Of a DNA stretch of 17,159 nt, positions 1 through 7,913 are shown piece after piece. The translations under genes were made by a program, and so were the position numbers. The DNA is taken from positions 1 to 17,159 of the forward strand of contig URKU01000037.1 in assembly GCA_900548515.1 (NCBI GenBank), in the 5' to 3' direction. This DNA comes from an uncultured Collinsella sp. GTDB taxonomy: Bacteria; Actinomycetota; Coriobacteriia; Coriobacteriales; Coriobacteriaceae. Within the stretch, counting starts at the first letter, position 1; each line of letters begins with the position of its first letter. Under the pieces are notes generated by a model. That model was given only the letters and a program-made list of their open reading frames with translations, was not told where the DNA came from and ran no database searches.

Positions 1-34
1 CCTCCCGCGGTCAAAGTCGACATAGATACGTTTT

Positions 35-61
35 ATTGTAGAGCGAGCGTTGCCCAGTCAA
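35..61 (-). promoter_or_regulatory. Possible leftward promoter at the window edge
   Basis: Read on the minus strand, TTGACT (56-61) and TACAAT (35-40) resemble -35 and -10 boxes. The spacer is only 15 nt, shorter than the usual 17. A GGGAGG at 1-6 (minus strand) could be the ribosome-binding site of a gene that begins just outside the left edge. No start codon is inside the window, so this is only a candidate. Confidence 0.35.
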
Positions 62-75
62 GCCAACCGTCTGCG

Positions 76-103
76 CCGCAAGCGGAGCCACCGGGGACCC
101 CGG
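76..103 (-). terminator. Two small GC hairpins after the LOG gene
   Basis: CCGC-AA-GCGG (76-85) and CCGGGG-A-CCCCGG (91-103) lie 18-45 nt downstream of the minus-strand LOG gene stop. They could slow or end transcription, but no T-run follows either stem, so a role as intrinsic terminator is weak. Confidence 0.3.
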
Positions 104-120
104 CGGGTCAGGCTCAAGGC

Positions 121-654
121 TTATCCGTTGATAATTGATGCGATCTCGTGCAGATCCTCGGCAAAGTAGATGCCCCGTTGACGCTGCGGGCTCGATAGGC
201 CCTTATCAATCATGTGCCCGAGCAGCGCCTTAAGATCGTTGTAGTAACCGTCCAGGTTATACAGAATGCACGGAGCACTCAGGTGCCCCAACGACACCGC
301 GGACATGACCTCGGCAATCTCCTCAAGCGTGCCCGTCCCACCGGGAAAGGCGATGAACGCATCGCCGAGCTCGATCATCTTGGCTTTGCGCTCGGCCATA
401 TCACTCGTCACGATGAGGTCGTCAATGCCGTCGTGTTGAAATTCGGCCTCTATAAAAAAGCTCGGCTCAACACCCGTCACGTGTCCACCTGCCTCGAGTA
501 CGCTATCGGCGAGAGCGCCCATCAGTCCCGACTTGGACCCACCGTACACGAGCGCCTGGCCGTTGGCGCCAATCCAGTTGCCCAGCTCCTGCACCGCGGG
601 CAGAAACGCCGGGTCATTGCCGACGCTGGCACCCAGATACACGGTGATATTCAT
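121..654 (-). CDS. LOG-family protein (TIGR00730 Rossmann fold, nucleoside 5'-monophosphate phosphoribohydrolase)
   Basis: A 177-residue cytoplasmic protein of the LOG (cytokinin-riboside-monophosphate phosphoribohydrolase) family. Characterised members split the N-glycosidic bond of nucleoside monophosphates to release base and ribose 5-phosphate. The two family signatures are present: GGSKSGLMG near residues 38-46 and PGGTGTLEE near 104-112. The conserved Arg-Lys pair (ERK, 88-90) lies between them. Length is normal for short bacterial members. The ATG at 652-654 is preceded by GAGGGGGA at good spacing. It follows the potassium channel gene by 36 nt on the same strand, so the two are probably cotranscribed. 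The true substrate is unknown; many bacterial LOG proteins are annotated as lysine decarboxylases, which is historically incorrect. Confidence 0.93.
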   Translation of the reverse strand: MNITVYLGASVGNDPAFLPAVQELGNWIGANGQALVYGGSKSGLMGALADSVLEAGGHVTGVEPSFFIEAEFQHDGIDDLIVTSDMAERKAKMIELGDAFIAFPGGTGTLEEIAEVMSAVSLGHLSAPCILYNLDGYYNDLKALLGHMIDKGLSSPQRQRGIYFAEDLHEIASIING

Positions 655-690
655 ATTCAGTCCCCCTCATTGAGACGCGCGGCGCCCGCT

Positions 691-1116
691 CTAGCGTTGG
701 CGGCGCCGATATTCGCGCACGCGGCGCGACAGATCGGCGAGCTGGTCGCGATCGAGCTCTTCCAGATGCTCAAGATCGTCCATAAAGCGCGCCATGGTGT
801 CCTTTTGACGCATCTTGATGAGCGTATTGCAGTAGTTCACCGCCACGCCCGTGAGCATGGCGATGTAGAAGATGCTGATAACGCTCAGAATGACGGTAAT
901 GGCGCGGGCAACCGGCGTTTCGGCCGGAATGTCGCCAAAGCCGATGGTCGAGACCGTCTCAAAGCTAAACCACAGGCCATCGCCAAACGTGAGGGTCGTG
1001 GGCTCGGACAGCCAGACAGCCGTCGAGCACAGCAGGTAAAAGATAAAAAACAGACCCGTGATGCGCGCAAAGCCAGCCTGTCGCAGCACATCGGCAAGCG
1101 TCCTCAACTTGTTCAT
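691..1116 (-). CDS. Two-transmembrane potassium channel family protein
   Basis: A 141-residue membrane protein with the minimal K+ channel plan: helix 1 about 17-37, pore helix about 45-55, selectivity filter TIGFGD (57-62, the canonical form being TVGYGD), helix 2 about 72-96. A short charged cytoplasmic helix rich in Glu, Asp and Arg ends the protein. There is no RCK/TrkA-N ligand domain, so gating cannot be read from the sequence. I chose the ATG at 1114-1116 because AAAGGGG sits just upstream. An in-frame ATG 51 nt further upstream (1167) would add an unlikely basic leader and has no good ribosome site. By family it would form a tetrameric pore in the cytoplasmic membrane. It is probably the first gene of a two-gene unit with the LOG protein. 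Confidence 0.9.
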   Translation of the reverse strand: MNKLRTLADVLRQAGFARITGLFFIFYLLCSTAVWLSEPTTLTFGDGLWFSFETVSTIGFGDIPAETPVARAITVILSVISIFYIAMLTGVAVNYCNTLIKMRQKDTMARFMDDLEHLEELDRDQLADLSRRVREYRRRQR

Positions 1117-1169
1117 CGCGACCCCTTTTCCCAGACGCCCAATCACGTTCGCCCGGTATTGTCCCACAA

Positions 1170-1227
1170 CCGGCAGCTAGGGACGTTCCTTTTGCGCCGG
1201 CAGAAAGGGACTGTCCCCAGCTGCCGG
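1170..1227. repeat. Dispersed imperfect palindrome of the GGGAC/GTCCC type
   Basis: The outer arms CCGGCAGCT (1170-1178) and AGCTGCCGG (1219-1227) are perfectly complementary. Inside them GGGACGTTCCTTT is nearly complementary to AAAGGGACTGTCCC, around a GCCGGC-containing centre. The whole 58 nt can fold into one long hairpin. It sits in the gap between the divergent potassium channel and kinase genes. Related motifs recur at 12456-12499 and 13483-13515. Confidence 0.75.
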
Positions 1228-1314
1228 GCGGGAGCGTTTAGCGGTACAGCTGCCAACTGGGCAGGCTGAGCTGGTATCCTTATGCGGTAATGTCTCGATT
1301 CGTTAGGATTGCAT

Positions 1315-4119
1315 GTGAGAGCTGCCACTGCCCTTCGTTCAGTTATATGTCGCGCCCTGGCCGCCGCGCTTACCGCGCTCGCCGTACTGAGCGCCGTCGC
1401 GCCCGCCCCTGTCTTTGCCGCCGACTCCGATCAGCAGGTCAAAACGGTCCGCGTCCGCTGGCTCGTCAACAACGAGGGCTTCCAGGACGGCACCCCCGGC
1501 GAGCGTCTCTCTGGATGGGGTTACGAGTACCTCCAGACCCTGTCGTACTACACGCCCGGCTGGCGGTACGAATACGTCTCCGGCACCTTCACCGAGCTTT
1601 TGGACATGCTCGAGGCGGGCGAGATCGACCTCATGCCCAACATCTCCTACTCCGAGGAACGTGCCCAAAAGCTGCTCTTTTCCTCGAACCCCGAGGGCAC
1701 CGAGCGCTACTTCATCTACGCCAAGCCCGATCGCGACGATCTGGCCAAGGGTGACCCCCAAGCGCTCCAAGGCCTTACCATCGGCTGCAACCCCGGCGTT
1801 ATGCAAACCTTCGTTGGCCAGCAGTGGCTCGCCAACGAAGGCATTACCTGCACCTATAAAGAAATCAACACTGGCGGTGCCCTCTTTGACGCGCTCGCAA
1901 ACAACGAGGTCGATGCCATCATCATGAACGACACGACCTCGTCGCCCAGCGCCTCCCCCATGTTCTACATTGGTTCGAGCGACTACTATTTTGCCGTCCC
2001 CAAAAGCCGCCCCGACCTGATGGACGACATCAATGCCGCCATGTCGGCAATCGCCCGCGTCAACCCACGCTATATCGACGAAGTCAAATCTAACTACTCG
2101 GCCCAAAACAGCGGTTCATCATCGCTCAACGGCCCCGAACGTTCCTGGCTCAAAACAAATGACAACACCATCACGCTCGGCTACATTACGGGCAGACTCC
2201 CCTACTGCAACGAAGACGAAAACGGCGAAATGGAAGGCTCGCTCGCATCGCTTGCGACGACGCTGCACGATAAATTTGGCATTACGGTCAAAACCGTCGC
2301 CTTTGATAGCTACAAGATGATGTCAAAGGCCCTGTCAAAGGGAAGCATAGACGTTGCGCTGCCGGTATACCGAGATTACTGGTTTGCCGAGCAATCAGGC
2401 GTTGTGCAGTCGATATCGTTGGGGACCATATCCCTCACCGCCATCCACACCGGCAGCGACCTGAACAAAGACCTTCAGAACATCGCCTGTACCAAATCAT
2501 CGTTTGTCAACAAAAATGCACTTGAAAGTCTGTTCCCCACAGCGACCGTGACCGAATACCAATCCGACGATGAAGCGTTCGACGCCCTCAGGAAGGGAAC
2601 GGCGCACTGCATCGTCGCTCCCAGCTCACGCATAAAAACCATCGGCGACCGCCATGATCTCAAGGACTACGAGACGGTCGAGCTCCCTGACACCTGTGAG
2701 CTCTCGTGCTGGATTTCGCGCGGAAAGCCCGAGCTGCTGGGAATCATCAACAAGGGCATCATCAATGCCGGAGAATCGCTCTCCGCAAGCAATTACTCCT
2801 CCACGTCGTACACGACCCAGGAATCAGACACGCTTCAATTCCTTTTTCGCAACCGCACCGCCATTGCCGCTACCCTCATCGGTATGTTGTCGGTCGGCAT
2901 CGTCCTGCTCATCTGGGCGCTCGTGCGCGCTCGAACCGAGCGCAAAAAAGCCGACGCTGCCAACGCCGCTAAGACGGCATTCCTCACGCGCATGAGCCAC
3001 GACATCCGTACGCCGCTCAACGGTATCCTGGGCCTTATCGAGATTGAGGAATTGAAGGAAGGCGATATCAAGGTCGCCCGCGAGAGCCGTGCCAAGGCGC
3101 GCGTTGCCGCCAATCACCTGCTCTCGCTGATCAACGACATCCTCGAGATGGGCAAAATCGAAGACCGCAAGCTAACACTGGAGCATGCGCCTTTTAACCT
3201 CAAAGAACTCTGTGACAATACGCTGGTTCTGTGCAAGCTCCGCGCGTCCAGTAACGGCATCACCATGCAGGACAATAGTCTGCCGTACGCCACGGGGCCA
3301 TACATGATCGGCAGTCCCACCCATATCCGACAGATCATGATCAACCTGTTAGACAACAGCATTAAGTACAACAAGCACGGCGGCTCCGTCACCTTTAGTT
3401 CAAAGACCAAGCCACTCGATAACGGGCGCGCGCTCTTTTGCTTTAGCGTTTCGGATACCGGCATTGGCATGACTCCCAAGTTTTTAAAGCATATCTATGA
3501 GCCGTTTGCCCAAGAAGGTGACGATGCGCGCAGCAAGTTCCAAGGAACCGGCATGGGCATGCCAATCGTCAAGTCGCTTATTGAACTGATGGGCGGCACC
3601 ATCGAAGTCACCAGTGAGCTCCATGTGGGCACCTCGTTCTACGTGGAGATTCCGCTCGATATCGACGAGAATCCCCAGGCGCGGGCGAATACGGTTGAGA
3701 GTGCGCCCGACTGCTCGCTCGCCGACATGAACGTGCTGCTCGCCGAAGACAACGAATTGAATGCCGAAATTGCCCAGACGCTGCTAGAATCCGAGGGCGT
3801 CGTGGTCACCCGCGCCGCCAACGGCAACGAGGTCGTCGATCTGTACCTGTCGCATCCCGCCGGCAGCTTCGATGCGATCCTGATGGACATTATGATGCCG
3901 GGCATGGACGGCTATGAGGCGACCCGCACGATTCGTCTGAGCGAGAAGGTCGATGCAGCCGATATCCCCATCATCGCGCTCACCGCCAATGCCTTTGCCG
4001 AGGACGCCAAGGCGGCACGCGATGCCGGCATGAACGCCCATCTGTCCAAACCGCTCGACTTTAACAAGCTCAAAAACATACTCGCCCGCATCAAGAAAAA
4101 CGGAGCTGTTTCGCTATAG
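1315..4119 (+). CDS. Hybrid sensor histidine kinase with two fused periplasmic solute-binding domains (BvgS-like layout)
   Basis: A 934-residue membrane sensor. In order: signal peptide (1-35, ending VFA-AD), a first SBP_bac_3/Venus-flytrap domain (about 42-265, with GEIDLMPNISYSEERA), a second, more diverged one (about 280-505), one membrane helix (about 516-536), HisKA with H-box MSHDIRTPLNGI (His562), HATPase (N-box NLLDNSIKYN, G boxes DTGIGM and GTGMGMPI) and a C-terminal receiver with phospho-acceptor Asp858 in LMDIMMPG and Lys in LSKP. There is no PAS, HAMP or Hpt domain. By analogy with BvgS/EvgS it should bind small ligands outside the membrane and pass phosphate His to Asp. GTG at 1315 is preferred because AGGA (1305-1308) lies 6 nt before it; a TTG at 1309 overlaps this site's spacing. 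No response regulator gene is adjacent. The ligand is unknown. Confidence 0.9.
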   Translation: MRAATALRSVICRALAAALTALAVLSAVAPAPVFAADSDQQVKTVRVRWLVNNEGFQDGTPGERLSGWGYEYLQTLSYYTPGWRYEYVSGTFTELLDMLEAGEIDLMPNISYSEERAQKLLFSSNPEGTERYFIYAKPDRDDLAKGDPQALQGLTIGCNPGVMQTFVGQQWLANEGITCTYKEINTGGALFDALANNEVDAIIMNDTTSSPSASPMFYIGSSDYYFAVPKSRPDLMDDINAAMSAIARVNPRYIDEVKSNYSAQNSGSSSLNGPERSWLKTNDNTITLGYITGRLPYCNEDENGEMEGSLASLATTLHDKFGITVKTVAFDSYKMMSKALSKGSIDVALPVYRDYWFAEQSGVVQSISLGTISLTAIHTGSDLNKDLQNIACTKSSFVNKNALESLFPTATVTEYQSDDEAFDALRKGTAHCIVAPSSRIKTIGDRHDLKDYETVELPDTCELSCWISRGKPELLGIINKGIINAGESLSASNYSSTSYTTQESDTLQFLFRNRTAIAATLIGMLSVGIVLLIWALVRARTERKKADAANAAKTAFLTRMSHDIRTPLNGILGLIEIEELKEGDIKVARESRAKARVAANHLLSLINDILEMGKIEDRKLTLEHAPFNLKELCDNTLVLCKLRASSNGITMQDNSLPYATGPYMIGSPTHIRQIMINLLDNSIKYNKHGGSVTFSSKTKPLDNGRALFCFSVSDTGIGMTPKFLKHIYEPFAQEGDDARSKFQGTGMGMPIVKSLIELMGGTIEVTSELHVGTSFYVEIPLDIDENPQARANTVESAPDCSLADMNVLLAEDNELNAEIAQTLLESEGVVVTRAANGNEVVDLYLSHPAGSFDAILMDIMMPGMDGYEATRTIRLSEKVDAADIPIIALTANAFAEDAKAARDAGMNAHLSKPLDFNKLKNILARIKKNGAVSL

Positions 4120-4160
4120 TTTGTGCTCAACAACCATACGCAGCAGAAAGGAAGCCAACA

Positions 4161-4640
4161 ATGTTTAGGCCCTTACGCCGAAAGAAACGCGCCATCACCG
4201 ACGAGGAAGCGCGCGAGCTGCTCGCTACCTGCAAGCGCGGCGTCTTTGCCGTCAACGGCGACGATGGCTACCCGTACGCCATTCCCGTCAACTACTTCTT
4301 TGACACCGAGCACGACAAGATTTATTTCCATGGCGCCAAGGCCGGCCACAAGGTCGATTCACTCAAGCGCGATGACAAGGTCTGCTTTACCGTTTACGGC
4401 AACGAGTGGTACAAGGACGGTGACTGGGCTCCCTACGTTATGAGCACCGTCGTCTTTGGCCGTTGTCGCCTGGCGAATGACACCCCCGCGTTTATCGAGG
4501 ATAAAGTCCGCCAGCTCGCGCTTAAGTACTACCCTTCTGCCGAGGAGGTCGAAGAGGAAATCGCCAAGGACATTAAGGGCGTCCAGCTCTACGAGATTAC
4601 GATTGAGCATCTCTGCGGCAAGCAGATTCAAGAAAAGTAA
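4161..4640 (+). CDS. Pyridoxamine 5'-phosphate oxidase-like flavoprotein, Nim family
   Basis: A 159-residue soluble protein of the split-barrel FMN-binding fold. Family features seen are GYPYAIPVNYFFD (36-48) and IYFHGAKAGHKVDSL (54-68), typical of NimA-like and PNPOx-like proteins. Relatives include 5-nitroimidazole reductases, but most members have no proven substrate, so drug resistance should not be assumed. The start has a good AAAGGAAG site 8 nt upstream. It begins 41 nt after the stop of the twin-SBP kinase and may be read through from it; I see no convincing separate promoter. It converges with the second hybrid kinase gene across a strong hairpin. Confidence 0.85.
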   Translation: MFRPLRRKKRAITDEEARELLATCKRGVFAVNGDDGYPYAIPVNYFFDTEHDKIYFHGAKAGHKVDSLKRDDKVCFTVYGNEWYKDGDWAPYVMSTVVFGRCRLANDTPAFIEDKVRQLALKYYPSAEEVEEEIAKDIKGVQLYEITIEHLCGKQIQEK

Positions 4641-4668
4641 GCCTCAAGAACAGGCGTCACAAATGGCA

Positions 4669-4708
4669 ATATGGCCCGGTTCCAACCCACCTTGGAACCG
4701 GGCCATAT
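4669..4708. terminator. Bidirectional terminator hairpin between convergent genes
   Basis: A perfect 17-bp stem (4669-4685 with 4692-4708; arm ATATGGCCCGGTTCCAA) encloses a 6-nt loop. It fills the 70-nt gap between the plus-strand Nim gene (stop 4640) and the minus-strand kinase (stop 4711). T-runs are short on both sides, but placement and stem strength favour transcription termination for both genes. Confidence 0.7.
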
Positions 4709-4710
4709 GC

Positions 4711-6903
4711 TTATGAAGCGTCGGCAGCTATGTGCGCAAGCGCCTCGACGAGCTCTTGCGAGCTCACGGGTTTACTCAGGTGCGCGTCCATGCCCGCCTC
4801 GCGTGAAAGTCTGCGGTCGTCGGCAAAGGCGTTGGCACTCACGGCGATAATCGGCGTGGTCGCGGCATCCTCGCGATCGAGTGCTCGAATCCGACGCGTG
4901 GCCTCAAGGCCATCGATGCCAGGCATCATGATGTCCATCAACACCACGTCGTACTCGTGCGGTGCGCTCGCGGCAAACGCCTCAACGGCAGACTCGCCAT
5001 CCTTAGCATGCGTCACGACGGCACCGGCACGGCTGAGTGTAAACTGCGCGATCTCGGCATTCAGATCGTTATCCTCTACGAGCAAAACGCGCAAGCCCTG
5101 GAGCGCATCACCATCGCCCGCATCCGCGCGAACTGCCTGAGGAATCTCGGAGCGTTTGCATTTCTCGAACGGCAGGCGGATGGTAAACGTCGTCCCCTGC
5201 CCCAAGACGCTCGTAAAACTCATGGTTCCGCCCATAAGCTCCACCAGCTGTTTTGCGATAGGCGCGCCCAGGCCAGTTCCCGACGAAGCGCCTTCCACCT
5301 GCTGCTCCTCGCGGCAAAACGGCTCGTAGAGGTGCCGTTGGAACTCCTCGCTCATGCCAATACCGTTGTCGGCGATCGTGTATTCATAGACGGGGACGCC
5401 ATCCGCTGGCTCCACCTCGCGGCACGCCAGGCGAACATAGCCGCCCTGGCGGTTGTACTTGACGGCATTGCCGGCAATATTGAGCAACAAGCGCTTGAGG
5501 TGCGTCACGCTCACCCGCGCATAGGGATGATTAAGCGTCTGCTGGTCGCAGATAATTGTCACCAGACGCTCCTCGGCCTGGCGCTCCAGAATATCGCGCA
5601 CTTCACAGTTGAGGGCCACCAAATTTATGGGCACGAGGTTCAGGTCGACCTGCCCGCTCTCCAGGCGACTCATATCGAGTGCCTCGTTGGCAAGGTCGAG
5701 CAGCAGTCCCGATGCCGTCCAGATTTTTGAGCGGCACTCAGTCTGCTTTTGCAGATCGTCCGCATTGGCATCGCCAACCTCGACCATGCCGCGAATGCCG
5801 TTGATGGGCGTGCGCAGATCGTGGCTCATGCGACGCAGAAACTCCGTCTTTGCCGAGTTGGCGGACGAGGCCTCACGCGCCGCCTTTGCCAGCTTGTCGC
5901 CATAGTCGCGCTCCTGCTGCAGTAAGTCCGTCAAACGTCGGCGATCAGCGCGGCGACGCACCGTCACAACAACGGCTATAACACCGCTGTAGAGCGCCAG
6001 CACGCCGGCAGCAACAGCCGCGACAACCTCAAAGTAGCGCTGCGCCGAGGCATAGGTGTACACATAGAATTTGTGCGCTTTTCCAAATGTGCCCAAATAC
6101 CACTCGCCGTCGGCGTTAACCAATCTGACCTTACCAGCCAGGCATCGATCCTTAATACCATCGACAATGAAGACGTCCGTCGCAGGCAGATCGAACACGC
6201 CCAATACGGTGGGTTCAACGGCATTGGTCGCAACGACCTTGCCGTCGCTTTCGATCACGATATTGCCGCTATCGATGGTTTCATAGCCTTCGAGCAAACT
6301 CTGCAGTTTGAGCGTATTGCTTGCAACCGCCTTCGCGCTCTGATGCCTTACCGCGATAACGATACCCTCGCCATCCTGCCGAGTCACGCAGCCAATGTCT
6401 GCGACCGAATCATCCGCAAGCGTGATGCGGGCGGTATAGGACTTAAGCGGATGAGTTGCCACCTCCAGCACGGGCGCTTCCTTGAGATACGTAGCGAGCG
6501 ACCCGTAGCCCACATCGCCCGTCGAGGACTCGGACACCAAATTGCCCGATGCGTCCGTCACAATCAGCGCGCTCACGTTGAACTGGTCGGCGTATTGCTC
6601 CAGCATGGCGTTATCCACCGAACCGTCGCGCTCCATATCGCGAGCAGCCTCTCCGGCAATCTCCATAACGCGAATCAGGTTTTTGGTCGCATAGGCGCTG
6701 TTGAACGCATCGTAGGAAAGACTCTGCGTCGCCACGTAATCGACAACGTCGGCAAAGCGCTGCTCGGCCTGGGCTGTCGTGTAACCGTAGCTCATCATGC
6801 CGGCAACAACCGAGAGCGCTATCCCCAGCAGAGCGACAAGGAGCCATGCCCCTGTCGAACGATTGTCCCGCTCCTGAGCGGCGTGGTCGGGCGCATCGAT
6901 CAT
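4711..6903 (-). CDS. Hybrid sensor histidine kinase with extracytoplasmic Cache-like sensor
   Basis: A 730-residue membrane sensor. A first membrane helix (about 20-42) and a second (about 293-317) bracket a ~250-residue outside domain. That domain has two Cache/PAS-like turns, LIVTDASGNLVSES and NIVIESDGKVVATN, suggesting a double Cache fold. Inside the cell are a coiled-coil linker, HisKA with MSHDLRTPINGI (His361), HATPase (NIAGNAVKYN, DNGIGM, GTGLGAPI) and a C-terminal receiver with Asp657 in LMDIMMPG and LSKP. There is no Hpt or DNA-binding domain. The start ATG overlaps the stop of the upstream solute-binding lipoprotein gene by 4 nt (ATGA). Its ribosome site GGAGGG (6910-6915) lies inside that gene, so translation is coupled. 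The binding protein is therefore likely to present ligand to this kinase. The catalytic half resembles the convergent kinase at 1315-4119, suggesting paralogues with different sensors. Confidence 0.9.
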   Translation of the reverse strand: MIDAPDHAAQERDNRSTGAWLLVALLGIALSVVAGMMSYGYTTAQAEQRFADVVDYVATQSLSYDAFNSAYATKNLIRVMEIAGEAARDMERDGSVDNAMLEQYADQFNVSALIVTDASGNLVSESSTGDVGYGSLATYLKEAPVLEVATHPLKSYTARITLADDSVADIGCVTRQDGEGIVIAVRHQSAKAVASNTLKLQSLLEGYETIDSGNIVIESDGKVVATNAVEPTVLGVFDLPATDVFIVDGIKDRCLAGKVRLVNADGEWYLGTFGKAHKFYVYTYASAQRYFEVVAAVAAGVLALYSGVIAVVVTVRRRADRRRLTDLLQQERDYGDKLAKAAREASSANSAKTEFLRRMSHDLRTPINGIRGMVEVGDANADDLQKQTECRSKIWTASGLLLDLANEALDMSRLESGQVDLNLVPINLVALNCEVRDILERQAEERLVTIICDQQTLNHPYARVSVTHLKRLLLNIAGNAVKYNRQGGYVRLACREVEPADGVPVYEYTIADNGIGMSEEFQRHLYEPFCREEQQVEGASSGTGLGAPIAKQLVELMGGTMSFTSVLGQGTTFTIRLPFEKCKRSEIPQAVRADAGDGDALQGLRVLLVEDNDLNAEIAQFTLSRAGAVVTHAKDGESAVEAFAASAPHEYDVVLMDIMMPGIDGLEATRRIRALDREDAATTPIIAVSANAFADDRRLSREAGMDAHLSKPVSSQELVEALAHIAADAS

Positions 6904-7769
6904 GACAGGCCCTCCATATTCAAAAATGGCGAAGGGTCATCAAAGTACTTTGACACCAGACGTTCCATGGTGCCATCGGCAAGCATTTCTTGGTAGGCAT
7001 GAGTGAGCTTGACGTCGATGCCGCGCGTATCGTTGATATCGAAAGCGGTGCCCAAACCAACCTTTAGCAGCGGCTCATCCAAAATGCGATATGTCACACC
7101 ATAGTCTTTTTCGTAGGTGAGGAACGAGGACTCATGCGCGGCGATGGCGTCGACCAGGCCCTCGACGAGCGCCGGGTTCAGATATGAACCGTCCGAAAAG
7201 CTGTAGAGCTCCTTGATCTGCGGAACGTTTTCATTTGTGCGATTGAGCAAAATGCCCTCGGGCTTGGTGGTGGACTGAACCGCCACGATCTTATCCTCAA
7301 GATCGGCAAGCGTGTAGATATCGCTCTGGGGATCGACCGCGACCACCTGGCGGCTCGCAAGGTACGGGCCGGCCCAACGATATTCGTTTTCGCGACCCGT
7401 CATACTAAAGCTGCCCATGACACAATCGAGTTCGCCGCTCGCCAGCAGCTCTTTCTTCTTTTCCCAATCGATCATCTGGTATTTTGGCTTGTAACCAATG
7501 CGGGCCAAAGCCTCGGTTAATATCTCGACGTCCAGGCCAACGATATCGCCGTACTCGTCGGTATACACAAACGGTGGATAGAGGTCACTGCCGACGTTGA
7601 GCGTCTTAAGGTCGTCGTCCTTGGCCTGCGAGGCGTCAGGGGCTTTTGATGCTGGCGTCGAGGCTTCGTCATTGTGCCCGGAACAGCCGGCCATCGCTAT
7701 GACAAAGGCGCTCGCCACTGCAAGCGCGACAAACAACGAAATGGCAGCCGAGCGACGGGGTCTTTTCAT
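6900..7769 (-). CDS. Solute-binding lipoprotein (SBP_bac_3, amino-acid-binding type)
   Basis: A 289-residue exported lipoprotein. A basic, hydrophobic signal peptide ends in the lipobox MAGC with the acylated Cys at 29, followed by a Ser/Ala/Asp-rich tether. The mature domain begins with the family opening LNVGSDLYPPFVYTDEYGDI and keeps GLDVEI and the FSMTGREN segment. In amino-acid-binding relatives the Arg of this segment (R126) grips the ligand carboxylate. No permease or ATPase gene is next to it; instead the stop overlaps the start of the hybrid kinase. I infer a sensory co-receptor rather than a transporter subunit, though it could serve a distant ABC importer. The start has CTGGAG a few bases upstream and a plausible promoter at 7811-7820. 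Confidence 0.9.
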   Translation of the reverse strand: MKRPRRSAAISLFVALAVASAFVIAMAGCSGHNDEASTPASKAPDASQAKDDDLKTLNVGSDLYPPFVYTDEYGDIVGLDVEILTEALARIGYKPKYQMIDWEKKKELLASGELDCVMGSFSMTGRENEYRWAGPYLASRQVVAVDPQSDIYTLADLEDKIVAVQSTTKPEGILLNRTNENVPQIKELYSFSDGSYLNPALVEGLVDAIAAHESSFLTYEKDYGVTYRILDEPLLKVGLGTAFDINDTRGIDVKLTHAYQEMLADGTMERLVSKYFDDPSPFLNMEGLS

Positions 7770-7810
7770 CGAACTCCAGACGATCCTGTTTACAGACTGA
7801 AATGGTTAAA

Positions 7811-7820
7811 GATAATAGCA
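7811..7820 (-). promoter_or_regulatory. Extended -10 promoter for the binding protein-kinase operon
   Basis: On the minus strand TGCTATTAT (7812-7820) matches an extended -10 (TG-n-TATAAT-like). It lies about 40 nt upstream of the lipoprotein start codon. No good -35 is found at 17 nt, which extended -10 promoters can tolerate. It would drive both the lipoprotein and the coupled kinase. Confidence 0.5.
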
Positions 7821-7861
7821 AACAAAACCACACGAGTACCCAATGGTTACAGACGTTTTAC

Positions 7862-7903
7862 CATGCGGGGCCTTCCGGCCGACTTGGCAGAAGACCCCGC
7901 ATG
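7862..7903 (-). terminator. Hairpin downstream of the PatB/MalY gene
   Basis: CATGCGGGG (7862-7870) pairs with CCCCGCATG (7895-7903). The stem extends by CTT/AAG after one mismatch, with a loop of about 16 nt. It lies 10 nt past the minus-strand stop at 7914. The following minus-strand bases (GGTAAAACG) contain no T-run, so termination efficiency is uncertain. Confidence 0.4.
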
Positions 7904-7913
7904 CAGCGCACGC

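Noticed and set aside
214..1269. A 351-codon plus-strand open frame across the LOG and channel genes
   Set aside because: Antisense to two well supported genes and through a repeat; composition typical of shadow frames.
4161..4640. Calling the flavoprotein a nitroimidazole resistance determinant
   Set aside because: Family resemblance to Nim is clear, but many relatives have other or unknown substrates and nothing in the sequence proves resistance.
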